Notes under the pieces: model-generated
Database searches by the model: none
Told to the model about the DNA's origin: nothing
The model's input: only the letters and a program-made list of their open reading frames with translations
Translations under genes and position numbers: made by a program
Assembly (NCBI GenBank): GCA_030622545.1
Contig: JAUXGA010000009.1
Coordinates: 1-64,000 of the forward strand
Source: a bacterium
GTDB taxonomy: Bacteria > Electryoneota > RPQS01 > DYHQ01
DNA length: 64,000 bases
Direction: 5' to 3'
In this document: positions 44,858-52,375 of the stretch, piece by piece
Layout: each line of letters starts with the position of its first letter
How positions within the stretch are numbered: position 1 is the stretch's first letter

Positions 44858-46342
44858 CTACTTCCCGCCCAACATCTTTTCGGCCTTCTGTCTGGCAAAG
44901 GCGTAATTTATATTTAGGACCAAATGGTCCAAGAGTGGATAAAATCGGGCAGCTTTCGTATAGAACTCTTTTGCTTTCTGATGGTCTCCCTTGCTGTCGT
45001 AAGCTAATGCTATACGATAGAGATTGTATGGATGTTTTTGGTCACCTTGCTGGAACTCATCGAGAGCTCTGTCGTAGTCTCTTTCTTCAAGCGCAATCAT
45101 TCCCGCCAGTTCATGAGATAGGCGAATCTGCGCTGAATTTTCAGCTACCATCACCTGTTCAAAGAAAGAATCGCACTTGGCCTTTGCCATATCAAAATCG
45201 CCTTTCTTCATAGCGATCCGACTCTCGTTATAGAGAAAGTTGCGCTGCGTATTTCTTTTAATTTCATCGGAAAGATCCGAATCCAAGAAAAGCTTTATGG
45301 AGGTCTTGTACTTCGAGAGCGCATCATCATACTGACCTTGTTCGAAAAGAATGCATGCAATATCCGCAATGTCGCGAGCCATCGCAACGGTGTCACTAAT
45401 TCTTTCCGCCAAAGCATATCGCTCATTTAGCGCAGTCAGAGCCTCTTCGAACTTCCCTTCGTCTACATAAGACACCGCTTTGTTGAAATATGCGGCACGG
45501 CGTTGGCCATTGTCCTTGGCTATCTTCAAGAACTCTTGCAGTTGACTCCGGGCCTCTTTATGTTTTCCCTGATATACCCAATTTGCTGCAATGCCCATGT
45601 GAGAAGGGGTGAAATCATGTCTGATGGCCAGGGCTTTCCTATATGATTGAATAGATTCCTCAAACCGGCCCATCTTCAGCAGCAATTCAGCGTACGAGTC
45701 GTAAGGATTGGGGTCGTTGGGATTCAGCTCAATATACTTCTGGAAAGCCTTCTCGGCTTCAGGGTAGTTTTCAATGCCCCGGTTGGCGTAACCCAGTAAG
45801 TTATAGGGAGGCGAGAAATCCGGTGCAATCTCAATTGCTTTCCTGAATTCTGCTATCGCCTCGTCATACTCCTGTTGGTCGAAGCAGTATTTCGCCAATA
45901 CATGGTGAGCCCGCTCATCTTTTGGGTATTTTTTAACAAGCTGCAAGAAGTACTCTTTCTGCTTTACCGGATCGTCGTTTTTGCCGGCTTTATCACCAAG
46001 AATCCATAGCCGTTCACCCTCGGAAGCTTTATCAGTCAATGCACAGGCTTTATTGAAGTATTCAAAGAAATGCTTGGCGTTGGACTGAGCGAAGGCTAAA
46101 TCCCGATAAGCCAGCGCAAAGTCCGGATCGAGAGCTACGGCTTGTTCGAGAACCCCGCGAGATTCATGATACAGAAACTTATCCTGAAGGTCTCTCGCCT
46201 GCAGAAAAAGTCCACGCGCTTCTTCGGATGATGTCGTGATCGGAATCTTGCCGTCATCGAGCTTTTTCTGAGTGCAGCCGAATCCCGCGAAAAGCAGGAC
46301 GCTAACAATCAGCAATGCACAATAGCGAAGAAGGCTTGACAT
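44858..46342 (-). CDS. TPR-repeat lipoprotein, copy 2
   Basis: 494 residues from ATG at 46342, chosen because the GGAGGATGG leader matches copy 1; the longer frame to 46537 adds unrelated residues. Lipobox LLFAGFGC, then the same TPR array as copy 1 (RDLAFAQSNAKHFFEYFNKA, VLAKYCFDQQEYDEAIAEFRKAIEIAP, YNLLGYANRGIENYPEAEKAFQKYIELNPNDP). Similarity to copy 1 is high throughout, with enough differences (for example KYCFDQQEYDEAI versus VFFFGQQKYNKAI) to show both are old or diverging. A function in binding partner proteins at the envelope is likely. Confidence 0.85.
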   Translation of the reverse strand: MSSLLRYCALLIVSVLLFAGFGCTQKKLDDGKIPITTSSEEARGLFLQARDLQDKFLYHESRGVLEQAVALDPDFALAYRDLAFAQSNAKHFFEYFNKACALTDKASEGERLWILGDKAGKNDDPVKQKEYFLQLVKKYPKDERAHHVLAKYCFDQQEYDEAIAEFRKAIEIAPDFSPPYNLLGYANRGIENYPEAEKAFQKYIELNPNDPNPYDSYAELLLKMGRFEESIQSYRKALAIRHDFTPSHMGIAANWVYQGKHKEARSQLQEFLKIAKDNGQRRAAYFNKAVSYVDEGKFEEALTALNERYALAERISDTVAMARDIADIACILFEQGQYDDALSKYKTSIKLFLDSDLSDEIKRNTQRNFLYNESRIAMKKGDFDMAKAKCDSFFEQVMVAENSAQIRLSHELAGMIALEERDYDRALDEFQQGDQKHPYNLYRIALAYDSKGDHQKAKEFYTKAARFYPLLDHLVLNINYAFARQKAEKMLGGK

Positions 46343-46469
46343 GATAATCCATCCTCCTGTTTGTGTGACCAATCCAAATGTATTTGGCTGTTTTCGTCCA
46401 AGCGAATCACTTTCATATTGCGGCGAGTCGTAGGGACAAGGCCTGCCTTGTCCGTTGGTTGCTAATCGT

Positions 46470-47621
46470 CTATTCCAAAACAAAGATGCTTTTCTTCGCA
46501 CACATATCCTTGAGGATTTGAGGCCAGACAGTGACACTCACTTCGCCAAGATGGGCTTGTTTGAGCAGAAGCATGTACGTCCGTGATTGGCCGATTCCGC
46601 CGCCGATACTCAGAGGAATGTCGCCATTGATAATCGCCTGATGATAAGGCAGCTTGAGGAAATCCTGCTGACCGGTAATCTCAAGTTGCTGCTTGAGCGT
46701 TTCGGGATTGACCCGGACACCCATAGACGTCAGCTCGTGGCGGCGTTTCGTTACCGGATTCCAAACAAGAATATCTCCATTCAAACCGTGCATCGGTTTG
46801 CCGCTGGCAGAGGTCGTCTCCGTGACCCAATCATCATAATCCGCGGCTCTCATTTCATGCGGATAACCGTCAGCAAGCGTCCAGCCGATTCCATAAATGA
46901 AGACAGCGGGATAGTCCTGAAGGATAGCCGTTTCGCGCTGCTTGCGCGGCAAATCGGGATATCGTTCAAGAATTTCTTCCGCATGGAGAAATTTAAGCTC
47001 ATCGGGAAGGCTCGGATACTTATCGGTCTTCAATTGAGGAAAAAGCTCCTGCGCATGCAGCTCAGCACCCTTAATAACTTTCCATAACTTTTTCACGACA
47101 TCCGTTAGAAATTGCAGGTTCCGCTCTTTATCCGTAATGACCATCTCCCAATCCCACTGATCCACGTACGCGCTGTGGTCATGATCGAGGAAGTAATCCT
47201 TCCGCACGGCATGCATATCGGTATATAAACCTTCACCGGGTTTCATTCCAAATTGCTTCAAAGCGACGCGCTTCCACTTTGTCGCGGCCTGCACCACCTG
47301 AGCGTCAATCGGATTTTTGTCGTGGTCGTTTGAAATGTGGAATTGAATAGGAGTACGCGAGCCGTCACGATCAAGATCATCGTTGACGCCGCTTTTAACA
47401 TCCACAATCAGAGGAACCTGAACGCGGATTAAATTAAGCTCTTTGCACAGTCCCGCTTCGATGTAATTCTTCACAGCGGTAATCGCTTGCTGCGTTTCCT
47501 TTGGAGTCAGCGAAGAGCGATAGTCTTTCGGTAGAATTTTTTCCAAATCCTCGTAATTGCCGATACCCGGTCCAGCTAAATCAGCTTTCTTGTCTGCAAC
47601 AGTTGCCATAGTGTTCTCCAA
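46470..47621 (-). CDS. asnA: Aspartate-ammonia ligase
   Basis: 383 residues, longer than the E. coli enzyme (330). AsnA makes asparagine from aspartate, ammonia and ATP in the cytoplasm. Signatures: LIRVQVPLIVDVKSGVNDDLDRDGSRTPIQFH (about 64-96), HSAYVDQWDWEMVI, and IPLSIGGGIGQSRTYMLLL near the C-terminus. The core is class II synthetase-like. The initiation could be the first or fourth-codon Met. It lies beside a one-domain asparaginase gene, giving a synthesis and a breakdown enzyme together. Confidence 0.95.
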   Translation of the reverse strand: MENTMATVADKKADLAGPGIGNYEDLEKILPKDYRSSLTPKETQQAITAVKNYIEAGLCKELNLIRVQVPLIVDVKSGVNDDLDRDGSRTPIQFHISNDHDKNPIDAQVVQAATKWKRVALKQFGMKPGEGLYTDMHAVRKDYFLDHDHSAYVDQWDWEMVITDKERNLQFLTDVVKKLWKVIKGAELHAQELFPQLKTDKYPSLPDELKFLHAEEILERYPDLPRKQRETAILQDYPAVFIYGIGWTLADGYPHEMRAADYDDWVTETTSASGKPMHGLNGDILVWNPVTKRRHELTSMGVRVNPETLKQQLEITGQQDFLKLPYHQAIINGDIPLSIGGGIGQSRTYMLLLKQAHLGEVSVTVWPQILKDMCAKKSIFVLE

Positions 47622-47696
47622 ATTTCTTTGTATGGTTTGTGTGTTTAGTTAATATCGCTGCGAGTGGGTGCCCTCACCCCTCGCGGACTACTTTTA

Positions 47697-47731
47697 ACTC
47701 GCCGAGCCGGGTCGCCCGCCCCGGCCGCAAT
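47697..47731. repeat. CGCCGAG-type palindrome touching a stop codon
   Basis: CGCCGAGCCGGGTCGCCCGC with CCCGGCCGCAATTA after it. The ATTGCGGCC end overlaps the TAA of the asparaginase gene (47731). A second repeat of the GCGAGTGGGTGCCCTCACCC type lies at 47660-47685. Confidence 0.75.
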
Positions 47732-48219
47732 TACCTTATCACCTCAAACTCACCAATCTGTCGATTCTTTCGGACATTATCCCAGCGAAAATACCGACCG
47801 TTCATGGAAATGTAAACTCCATACGGCAGCGTCTGGACAAACGCCAAAGAACTTCCCAAATTGAACAGTCCATCAGAACTGCCGAACCGGAACGGTATCA
47901 TCGCTCCGGTCAAAACGATGGTCTTATCTTTGATGGAACGAGCGAGAATCTTCGCGGTCTCGACCATCTTATCCGTGCCATGAGTAATCAGGATTCTATC
48001 CTCAGGCGTTTTCTTGCAGTTTGCCAGAATAATTTTTCTATCACTGGTTGTCATGTCGCAGCTATCGACCATCATCAACGTGCGGATGTCGATTTTAAGT
48101 CTGCAGCGACCCCGCGCAAGCATTTCATGCAGGTGCGTATCTTTGAAAAAGAGTTTTCCTTCGAGTTCGTTATACTCTTTATCGAATGTCCCGCCCGTAA
48201 TAAAAATCTTAATCGTCAT
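47731..48219 (-). CDS. Asparaginase N-terminal-domain protein
   Basis: 162 residues. IKIFITGGTFDKEYNE opens an L-asparaginase-type domain; the catalytic first Thr lies in GGTFD, and the second motif ITHGTDKMVETAK has Thr-Asp in its usual place. TIVLTGAMIPFRFGSSDGLFNLGSSL follows. Full asparaginases have two domains (about 330 residues); here only the N-terminal one is present, a short form known in some bacteria. Whether it forms a full active site as a dimer is unclear. It lies next to asnA. Confidence 0.85.
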   Translation of the reverse strand: MTIKIFITGGTFDKEYNELEGKLFFKDTHLHEMLARGRCRLKIDIRTLMMVDSCDMTTSDRKIILANCKKTPEDRILITHGTDKMVETAKILARSIKDKTIVLTGAMIPFRFGSSDGLFNLGSSLAFVQTLPYGVYISMNGRYFRWDNVRKNRQIGEFEVIR

Positions 48220-48230
48220 AATTCGTCAAT

Positions 48231-48378
48231 CTCCCCCCGCTTGCGGGGGGAATTAAAGGGGGGTCTCCTTAAACTTTCGCTCGCAACCTATTTTTTTTCG
48301 CCGAGCCGGGTTCAGCGCAGGTTTCCTTTTACCAAACGACAAACTTTCGCGCGTAACCCGGCCGGAACTCCATGCTCG
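48231..48378. other. Repeat-filled gap between asparaginase and lpdA
   Basis: The CCCCCCGCTTGCGGGGGG palindrome starts near 48231, followed by a CGCCGAGCCGGGTTCAGCGC element near 48300. No gene. Confidence 0.65.
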
Positions 48379-49779
48379 CTAAATATGAATCGCCTCGCTC
48401 ATCGCATCTGCCGTCGCTTCCATCACCGCTTCGCTCAGCGTCGGGTGAGGGTGGAGGGTGCGCAGAATGTCATCGGCGGTGGCGTCCATGGCGCAAGCCA
48501 GCGTCAATTCCGCTACGAGTTCCGTCACACCTCCGCCAATCATATGAGCTCCAAGAAGTCGTTTGCTTTGCGCATCGAAAATCACTTTCACGAATCCCTC
48601 AATATCTCCAGCGGCGCGAGCTTTTCCCGAGGCGACAAACGGAAACTTTCCAATCTTCACATCGAGATTTTTCTGGACACATTGCTTTTCCGTCAAACCG
48701 ACAGACGCGACTTGCGGATGGCAATACGTACATGCCGGTATCGCTTCGTAGTCCACAAGCGCGGGATTCTTTTTAGCAATTTCTTCCACGCAGACAATCG
48801 CTTCGCGCGATGCGACGTGAGCTAAGAGCGGCGGCCCGATAACATCTCCCACCGCCCAGATTCCGGGCACGTTCGTCCGGTATTTCTTATCCGCGCTGAT
48901 GAAGCCTTTGTCAATCTTGACACCAGCTTCCTCAAGTCCCAGATTTTCTGTGTTGCCTCCAACACCGACAGCGACAAGCGCCAAATCACTCTGAATCGCC
49001 ACGTTTCCTTTCGGGCCTTCCGCCGTCACCGTGACTCCATTCGGCTCGCTTTGTAGAGACGTCACAGCGGTACTCGTGTGGATGTCAATACGCAGCTTCA
49101 AAAGTGATTTCTCCAGCGTTTCTGCGATGTCAACATCTTCAAGTGGGAGCACCTGTTCGAGCATTTCAATGAGCGTTACTTTCGTTCCCAGCGCAGCGTA
49201 GAAGTATGCGAATTCCACCCCGATGGCTCCCGCGCCGATGATAAGCAGACTCTTCGGCTGGGACGGAAGGTTCATCGCTTCCTTTGACGTCAAAATGCGT
49301 TCGCCGTCGAACGCCGCGCCCGGCAAAGCTTTAGGATAGCCGCCGGTTGCGATGATGATATGCTGTGTCGTCACAATAGACCGCGCACCGTCCGAATCCA
49401 GGATTTCCACTTCATGCGGTGATGAAACGCGGCCTCTGCCCTGAAACGTCGCGATATCGTGCTTTTTCATCAACAAATCGACGCCCGCACTGCTGCGGTC
49501 GGCAATTTGACGGCTGCGCTTTATGATACGCGCGAAATCAAATCCCTTGACGTCAATATCAATACCGAGTCGTTTGAATTGTCGAGTTTCGCGGTATATT
49601 TCGGCAGATTTTAAAAGAGCTTTCGTGGGAATGCAGCCCCAGTTCAGGCAAACACCGCCCAATCTCTCGGGATCGACAATCGCCGCTTTCAGTTTCAATT
49701 GCGCCGCGCGAATCGCCGCCACATATCCGGCAGGTCCGCCGCCCAATATCACGACATCAAAATCGTACTTAGTGGGCAC
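48379..49779 (-). CDS. lpdA: Dihydrolipoyl dehydrogenase
   Basis: 466 residues from GTG at 49779, overlapping the last codons of trxB; ATG at 49809 is the alternative and would reach further into trxB. FAD-binding DFDVVILGGGPAGYVAAIRAAQ, the redox pair GGVCLNWGCIPTKALLKSAEIYR (about residues 40-62), the NAD-binding SLLIIGAGAIGVEFAYFYAALG, and the FAD-closing GIWAVGDVIGPPLLAHVA. The dimer interface ends with HPHPTLSEAVMEA, with the catalytic His. The enzyme reoxidises lipoyl groups of 2-oxoacid dehydrogenases and glycine cleavage. No E1 or E2 gene is in the window. Confidence 0.95.
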   Translation of the reverse strand: MPTKYDFDVVILGGGPAGYVAAIRAAQLKLKAAIVDPERLGGVCLNWGCIPTKALLKSAEIYRETRQFKRLGIDIDVKGFDFARIIKRSRQIADRSSAGVDLLMKKHDIATFQGRGRVSSPHEVEILDSDGARSIVTTQHIIIATGGYPKALPGAAFDGERILTSKEAMNLPSQPKSLLIIGAGAIGVEFAYFYAALGTKVTLIEMLEQVLPLEDVDIAETLEKSLLKLRIDIHTSTAVTSLQSEPNGVTVTAEGPKGNVAIQSDLALVAVGVGGNTENLGLEEAGVKIDKGFISADKKYRTNVPGIWAVGDVIGPPLLAHVASREAIVCVEEIAKKNPALVDYEAIPACTYCHPQVASVGLTEKQCVQKNLDVKIGKFPFVASGKARAAGDIEGFVKVIFDAQSKRLLGAHMIGGGVTELVAELTLACAMDATADDILRTLHPHPTLSEAVMEATADAMSEAIHI

Positions 49780-50716
49780 CCTCGGCCTCCAGAAATCGCT
49801 CAGCATCAATCGCAGCCATGCACCCCGAACCAGCAGCCGTCACCGCCTGACGATAACGATGGTCCCGAACATCCCCTGCCACGAAAACACCTGGTATTTC
49901 GGTTTCGGAAGTACCGGCTTTGCCAATCAGGTAGCCGACTTCATCTGCGGAAAGAAGATCGCGAAAGACTTTCGTATTCGGTTCGTGTCCAATTGCTAAA
50001 AACAGACCGTCGCATGCGAGATCTCTTTCGGTGCCCGATTTCACATCTTTTAGCCGCACACCAGTAACTTTCTGCCACTCTCCGTCATGCAAAACTTCCG
50101 TAACGACGGAATTCCACGCGACCTCGATTTTCGGATTGTCCAACAGCTTTTTCTGCATGTATTTGGAAGCGCGCAAAGCGTCCCGGCGGTGTATCAGCGT
50201 CACCTTGCGCGCAAATCGCGTTAGAAACGTGGCTTCTTCCATCGCCGTATCGCCGCCGCCGACCACAACCACATCCTTGTCGCGGAAGAAAAAACCATCG
50301 CAGGTAGCGCATGCAGACACTCCCTTACCCTGCAGCTTTTTTTCCGATTCCAGATTCAGCCATTTCGCGGAAGCGCCTGTTGCGATGATAAGCGTTTTCG
50401 TCCGAAGTTCCGTACCGTCGCTCACGGTCACTGTAAACGGTCTCGACGCTACATCAATCCCGGTGATTTCATCCGCTATAAACGTGGCGCCGAAACGTTC
50501 AGCCTGCTTGTGAAAAAGCTCCATCAATTCCGGTCCCGTAACTCCCTCAGGGAAACCCGGATAGTTTTCGACGTCCGTGGTAATCATAAGCTGCCCGCCG
50601 GGTGTCATTCCTTCAACAACCACCGGTGAAAGATTTGCACGAGCCGTGTAAATCGCGGCGGTGAGCCCTGCAGGTCCCGAGCCGATAATCAGAATATTGT
50701 GAACAGTGTCCGTCAT
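49769..50716 (-). CDS. trxB: Thioredoxin reductase
   Basis: 315 residues from ATG at 50716, preceded by ACAGGAG; the frame open to 50746 is not needed. NILIIGSGPAGLTAAIYTARANL (FAD), VSACATCDGFFFRDKDVVVVGGGDTAMEEA with the redox CATC pair (about residues 134-137) and NADP site, and GVFVAGDVRDHRYRQAVTAAGSGCMAAIDAERFL at the end. It transfers electrons from NADPH to thioredoxin in the cytoplasm. The overlap with lpdA suggests one transcript of two flavoenzymes. Confidence 0.95.
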   Translation of the reverse strand: MTDTVHNILIIGSGPAGLTAAIYTARANLSPVVVEGMTPGGQLMITTDVENYPGFPEGVTGPELMELFHKQAERFGATFIADEITGIDVASRPFTVTVSDGTELRTKTLIIATGASAKWLNLESEKKLQGKGVSACATCDGFFFRDKDVVVVGGGDTAMEEATFLTRFARKVTLIHRRDALRASKYMQKKLLDNPKIEVAWNSVVTEVLHDGEWQKVTGVRLKDVKSGTERDLACDGLFLAIGHEPNTKVFRDLLSADEVGYLIGKAGTSETEIPGVFVAGDVRDHRYRQAVTAAGSGCMAAIDAERFLEAEGAH

Positions 50717-50835
50717 TTTTCTCCTGTAATCGAATTTTCCAACCAAAACAGCATTTCTTTAAAAAGCGTAGTTTGCTAAAACAAGTAAATATACAAAATG
50801 ACCGGTAAAAAGGCAACCACATAAACATAAAAAGA

Positions 50836-50864
50836 AAACCCACCCGGGGATCTTGGGTGGGTTT
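50836..50864 (-). terminator. Hairpin terminator, leftward
   Basis: AAACCCACCC and GGGTGGGTTT pair around GGGGATCTT. For leftward transcription it is followed by TTTCTTTTTATG. It lies 250 bases past the end of the radical SAM gene (51111). Confidence 0.7.
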
Positions 50865-51110
50865 CTGCCCAAAGTAAAACCATAAAATGGAAGTTTCGAG
50901 GGCCTAAGTTTCGAGCGCTTGTTTCTTACGCTGTATTTAATCTACACAACCCAAGAACGAAAGTCAAGTATTACCTGTAATTTCCCAAAATTCCCAAGAG
51001 CATCAATACGAAATGTAATTTTAAATATATTAATCAGTTAGAATGTAACACTATATAAACTATACTTGTATGAATAAATATAGCAAATGACAAGGAGAAA
51101 TCTATAAAAT
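50865..51110. other. AT-rich intergenic sequence
   Basis: About 245 bases, AT-rich, between trxB's leading region and the radical SAM gene's end. No hairpin with T-run beyond the one at 50836 and no gene is seen; it may include the leader of a leftward transcript. Confidence 0.35.
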
Positions 51111-51989
51111 TCAATCAACTACACGGATTCCTTCTTTGCTTCGCGCCATTTTCAGGGTTTCCTCCAATTCGGACGCATGGAGTTGCCTCCTGAGTTCAGG
51201 GATTTCATCCGCCCGAAAACATGGCCGATATTGCGCCATCACGTTCACATCCACAGCTCCCGGCAATTCCTCATCCAAAAAACCAAAGACCTGTTCGCTA
51301 CCGCTCAGATTTTCAGGGAGTACCAAATGCCGCACTAAGAGTCCTCTCTTAGCGATGCCCTGTTCATCATACGCCAGCGGCCCCACCTGCCGGTACATTT
51401 CACGCACCGCCGCCTGATTATGGTGTGGATAATCGTCAATGCCTGATAAACGTCTGGCGGTTTCCGCGTCGCCGTATTTCATATCGGGCATATAGATATC
51501 CACAATACCGTCCAACAACGCGAGCACTTCCAGCGAATCGTACCCGCCTGTATTATACACGAGCGGAATCTGCAATCTTTCTTCCCATGCTATGAGCAAA
51601 GCCTCCGCAAGCATCGGAACGACATGAGTGGGGGAGACCCAGTTGATATTATGCGCGCCGGATTTTTGAAGATGCACCATCGCGTGAGCAAACTGCTCTG
51701 CTGACAGAGATTCGCCCATTCGCATCTGACTAATATCCGCATTCTGACAGAAAATACAATGTAGATTGCATCCGGCTAAGAAAACCGTTCCCGAACCCCG
51801 GACGCCCGATATCGGAAACTCCTCGCCGTGATGAAGTCCGATGGATGAGATAATCAGTTCATTTCCAATACCGCACTGGCCGATTTCACCATGCCGCCGC
51901 TTCGCCATACAATTCCTCGGGCACAACCGGCATGGGTCTATCAGCTCACAGAGTCCCACCAAGTTTTTCTTTAAGAGTCGCTTCTTCAT
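51111..51989 (-). CDS. PflX-like radical SAM protein
   Basis: 292 residues. An N-terminal cysteine region CELIDPCRLCPRNCMAKRR with GQCGIG may bind an extra cluster. The radical SAM motif is LAGCNLHCIFCQN (about residues 70-82), CxxxCxxC. The middle includes HNINWVSPTHVVPMLAEALLIA and VDIYMPDMKYGDAETARRL, as in PflX/COG1313 proteins related to pyruvate formate-lyase activase. Members act on unknown substrates by glycyl-radical or similar chemistry. It stands alone here; no glycyl-radical enzyme gene is adjacent. Confidence 0.85.
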   Translation of the reverse strand: MKKRLLKKNLVGLCELIDPCRLCPRNCMAKRRHGEIGQCGIGNELIISSIGLHHGEEFPISGVRGSGTVFLAGCNLHCIFCQNADISQMRMGESLSAEQFAHAMVHLQKSGAHNINWVSPTHVVPMLAEALLIAWEERLQIPLVYNTGGYDSLEVLALLDGIVDIYMPDMKYGDAETARRLSGIDDYPHHNQAAVREMYRQVGPLAYDEQGIAKRGLLVRHLVLPENLSGSEQVFGFLDEELPGAVDVNVMAQYRPCFRADEIPELRRQLHASELEETLKMARSKEGIRVVD

Positions 51990-52035
51990 CCAATACTCGT
52001 ACTCGCCGCGGTGAATCTCCAGATTCGCCCGGAAT

Positions 52036-52227
52036 ATATGTTCGCCGAGCCGGGTTAAGCAGCCTTACCGTTTCATAGTACTGAGAGGGTATTCCAGCGC
52101 AACCCGGCCGGAATGAATCGCGGTGTGGCTGCCGGAAAAAAGTAAATATATCGCGGTGTTGTCCGCCAATTGGCGGATTGCAGCCGACCCATTTTCGCCG
52201 AGCAGGGTCCCCCGACCCTGCCGCAAT
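52036..52227. repeat. Cluster of CGCCGAG and GCGGTGTTG palindromes
   Basis: Near 52040 a long element CGCCGAGCCGGGTTAAGCAG pairs with AACCCGGCCGGAATG 60 bases on. Near 52153 is GCGGTGTTGTCCGCCAATTG with TGGCGGATTGCAGCCGACCC, and near 52196 CGCCGAGCAGGGTCCCCCG with ACCCTGCCGCAATG. These are the same families as elsewhere in the window. Confidence 0.7.
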
Positions 52228-52285
52228 GTTCGCCCAGACGCGTAAAAAATAAGACAATCGTTCAAGAAATTGCACTAAAGAAAAA

Positions 52286-52316
52286 GCGGCCCCAGAAAAT
52301 ACATTCCAAGGGCCGC
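52286..52316 (-). terminator. Terminator of C25 protease 1, duplicated downstream of protease 2
   Basis: GCGGCCC and GGGCCGC arms; for leftward transcription the stem is followed by TTTTTCTTTAG. The same hairpin with about 100 bases of flank recurs at 56739-56768 after the second protease gene. Confidence 0.75.
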
Positions 52317-52342
52317 CCGTAGTTCAAGCATCTTTCATTGCC

Positions 52343-52375
52343 GCTTAAGGCTCTCCAGAGCCGTAATGGCGAGAA
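52343..52375. repeat. CTCTCCAGAG palindrome after protease 1
   Basis: GGCTCTCCAGAGCC starts near 52347, with CCGTAATGGCGAG following, about 15 bases past the stop of protease 1. It is a relative of the palindrome at 18861. Confidence 0.7.
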
